Positions 39,501-40,008 of a stretch of DNA of 40,008 nt are shown here, piece after piece. Location: positions 1 to 40,008 of the forward strand of contig CACWIW010000067.1 in the NCBI GenBank assembly GCA_902761035.1. Direction: 5' to 3'. The number at the start of each line of letters is the position of its first letter. Position 1 is the first letter of the stretch. Under the pieces are notes generated by a model. It was not told where the DNA came from. It did not search any database and saw nothing but the letters and a program-made list of their open reading frames with translations. Both the position numbers and the translations under genes were made by a program. This stretch comes from an uncultured bacterium. Its GTDB lineage: Bacteria; Verrucomicrobiota; Kiritimatiellia; RFP12; UBA1067.

Positions 39501-40008
39501 GAATGACGTGCGTGGCTTCAAGGGCACGGCTACCTCGCGCCGGAACGTGCCGAAGCCAGAGAGTTTCGGCACGCTCCTCGTGCGCGTCGAGGCGGAAGGG
39601 CGTACCTTCTGGATCGGGACAGAGAACGAATACACTCCGGCGGAGACATCGTCCCGCGCGTATTGCTCGTACTACGATCCGGTGGCTGACGAGTTCGGGA
39701 CGATCACGACGCCTAAGACCGTTGCGCCGCCGTCGTCCTGGTGGGCGCCGTGGACCTGGTGTGCGTCCGCTCCGCCCGCCCCGACCAACTTCACATGGTG
39801 TACGTCGGCGAAATACACATGCAAGATGTCCGTGCGCGAGAACGGTGCGGTGGATTTCGACGTGGAAAGCCTCTCGTGGGGTGCGGGCGTCGGCGATTTC
39901 CGCAAGAACTTTGCGGAAGTCTTGCCCGAGATGCGCAGCCGCTTCTACCAGAAGGTTCTCTCGAAACTCGCGCAGAACGCCACTTCAACGCGCGAACTTG
40001 AGACTGAC
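36538..40008 (+). CDS. Secreted tandem DUF3857/transglutaminase-like protein, 3'-partial
   Basis: The frame is open from the ATG at 36538 to the window end (1157 codons). A signal peptide is present, but its hydrophobic core (WGLFGLIGLFAGAVGA) follows an unusually long n-region of about 21 residues made by GTTCACAA repeats. The first unit has a DUF3857 domain (VVVDDRIHVAYEPDGTQISW, about residues 75-240) and a transglutaminase-like domain with a complete triad: Cys366 (YGVCRDKAALL), His406 (FFNHAIVAV) and Asp422 (LMDPTDE). A second DUF3857-like domain (MIYNYSPSTRRVEVIEASVS) begins near residue 720. A second transglutaminase fold follows, in which Thr964 replaces Cys (ASTGDRMNVLFTML) and the His and Asp are missing. 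Such proteins are periplasmic or surface proteins that cut or link peptides; the exact reaction is unknown. AAAGGA lies just before the ATG. Confidence 0.88.
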   Translation, partial: MKKIVHKWQMPQLFTNDKRQFKWGLFGLIGLFAGAVGASEIPDMPAAYLADQAAVIAAASKATTALFPDADRVVVDDRIHVAYEPDGTQISWDDEWIKVLTEKGRRSTAAVSLDFSERYGDAKIFLVEIVGVDGKVRKVDFEKTLKVATDNSSLSANIVDPLDKTMSCVVSGLAVGEIRHIRYARRTKKARMTGTWADMQLFELTSPIVSTVYTVDQPDSNPVRHANVRHPFGKTVVRAKDRPLGNGRTLLRWDVRDVPQAFPEPDMPPLATCVQALRISTAKDWETVSRWYWNISLPHLVTSTPAVTNEVKRIVKGCSTGEAKMRALFKFVSQEVRYMGITMEEGAPGYEPHDVHITFENRYGVCRDKAALLVQMLRIAGFNAYPVLIHAGAKMDASVPWPFFNHAIVAVDEGNRKYRLMDPTDESTHDLLPSYLSNRSYLVARPDGETLLTSPVPSAEKNTLKIASEGSLEADGALLLTTSFDFGGVNDTVFRHSFLRRTPQELRRMFEGYLRAVSPGAELLSVEVSPQDLRDTETRLSAKTVARFPEAVLRGKTRNTLSLPFVTRRLNLANMLLDGSTSLEKRRFPLQIYSTAGVEETVRISLGESVGAPVSLPGACSIGKDGYQFTRECKVKDGVLRASRKMYVKDVTFEVPAYNALRRDRQETETVERENPVFASLESENANLRWIEDRTVTHFTSPTSWVSTNTFVKEVLTYKGKKGAAEMIYNYSPSTRRVEVIEASVSNRNGVVRKLTPKEVNLMDADWVASASRYPASKKLVVNLPGVEVGSVIRATVVRTVTNAPVPYTGLFTLDASDPDEFDEIELHVPEGMRFRIKQKDLKDSGTNGVHRWTRKNPPRVPNEPSQPPASMWRPYVSVSAADWQETGRALVDALARARGEGSDAVREAARQAVKDCRTPQEKIKAIRLLMRRLRTAGPGLFELPFDIAFSAPDRALADGYASTGDRMNVLFTMLEAAGFDPSFVMAANDVRGFKGTATSRRNVPKPESFGTLLVRVEAEGRTFWIGTENEYTPAETSSRAYCSYYDPVADEFGTITTPKTVAPPSSWWAPWTWCASAPPAPTNFTWCTSAKYTCKMSVRENGAVDFDVESLSWGAGVGDFRKNFAEVLPEMRSRFYQKVLSKLAQNATSTRELETD
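36545..36592. repeat. GTTCACAA repeats inside the transglutaminase-like gene
   Basis: ATTGTTCACAAGTGGCAAAT and CAATTGTTCACAAATGACAA follow each other just after the start codon. They resemble the intergenic palindrome at 34130-34228 and are read in frame as IVHKWQMPQLFTNDK within the signal-peptide n-region. Confidence 0.7.

Overview
The window comes from a GC-rich (roughly 60% by eye), gut-type member of the Verrucomicrobiota/Lentisphaerota side of the PVC superphylum, most likely a Kiritimatiellae-like bacterium. The case is circumstantial: GH106 and GH36 glycan hydrolases, a secreted protein with autotransporter-type beta-strand repeats, a CesT-type secretion chaperone, an expanded family of membrane-anchored proteins whose N-terminus begins MKFTY, and short intergenic repeats of the 'CACGCAGAGGC' and 'CACAAAGGACGCAAAG' type. 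No rRNA is present, so placement is inference.

Layout. 1-4100: a glycan-degradation pair, a GH106-like rhamnosidase cut by a frameshift and a GH36 alpha-galactosidase. 4192-6219: an unusually long acyl-CoA dehydrogenase homologue. 6295-9847: a small His/Pro-rich secreted protein, phosphoglycerate mutase gpmI and a peptidoglycan amidase. 9906-9980: tRNA-Asn with its own promoter and terminator. 10045-11132: a gene-poor mosaic of repeats. 11260-17250 (minus): the glutamate synthase operon gltD-gltB. 17420-18872: two type II toxin-antitoxin operons, higBA and a VapBC pair. 18956-19846 (minus): an AT-rich two-gene unit (DUF2281-like small protein and zinc-ribbon protein). 19865-20461: a 597-bp element with 28-bp terminal inverted repeats; a diverged, inverted copy is the 10-11 kb mosaic. 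20661-24191: an intact, secreted GH106-like enzyme, followed by a decayed gene. 24860-28174: a large secreted repeat/LamG-like protein. 28235-30216: a CesT-like chaperone with a probable secreted substrate. 30628-33434: three genes, two of them paralogous single-pass membrane proteins around a secreted protein. 33514-36490: a membrane protein, a dicarboxylate/amino-acid symporter and undecaprenyl-diphosphatase. 36538 to the end: a secreted tandem DUF3857/transglutaminase-like protein that runs off the window.

How the genes fit together. Secreted GH106 and GH36 enzymes would trim rhamnose- and galactose-bearing glycans. UppP, the amidase and the transglutaminase-like protein belong to the cell envelope. 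GltBD makes glutamate. The CesT-like chaperone and its neighbour imply a type III-like secretion route whose machinery lies outside the window.

The most unusual feature is how short repeats have entered genes. gltB stays open although seven or eight copies of palindromic or tandem mini-repeats sit inside it, and some match intergenic repeats elsewhere in the window. A similar insertion lengthens the signal-peptide n-region of the transglutaminase-like protein. Several genes (higB, the VapB-like antitoxin, the symporter) have the -10 box only 6-7 bases before the start codon, which suggests leaderless mRNAs.
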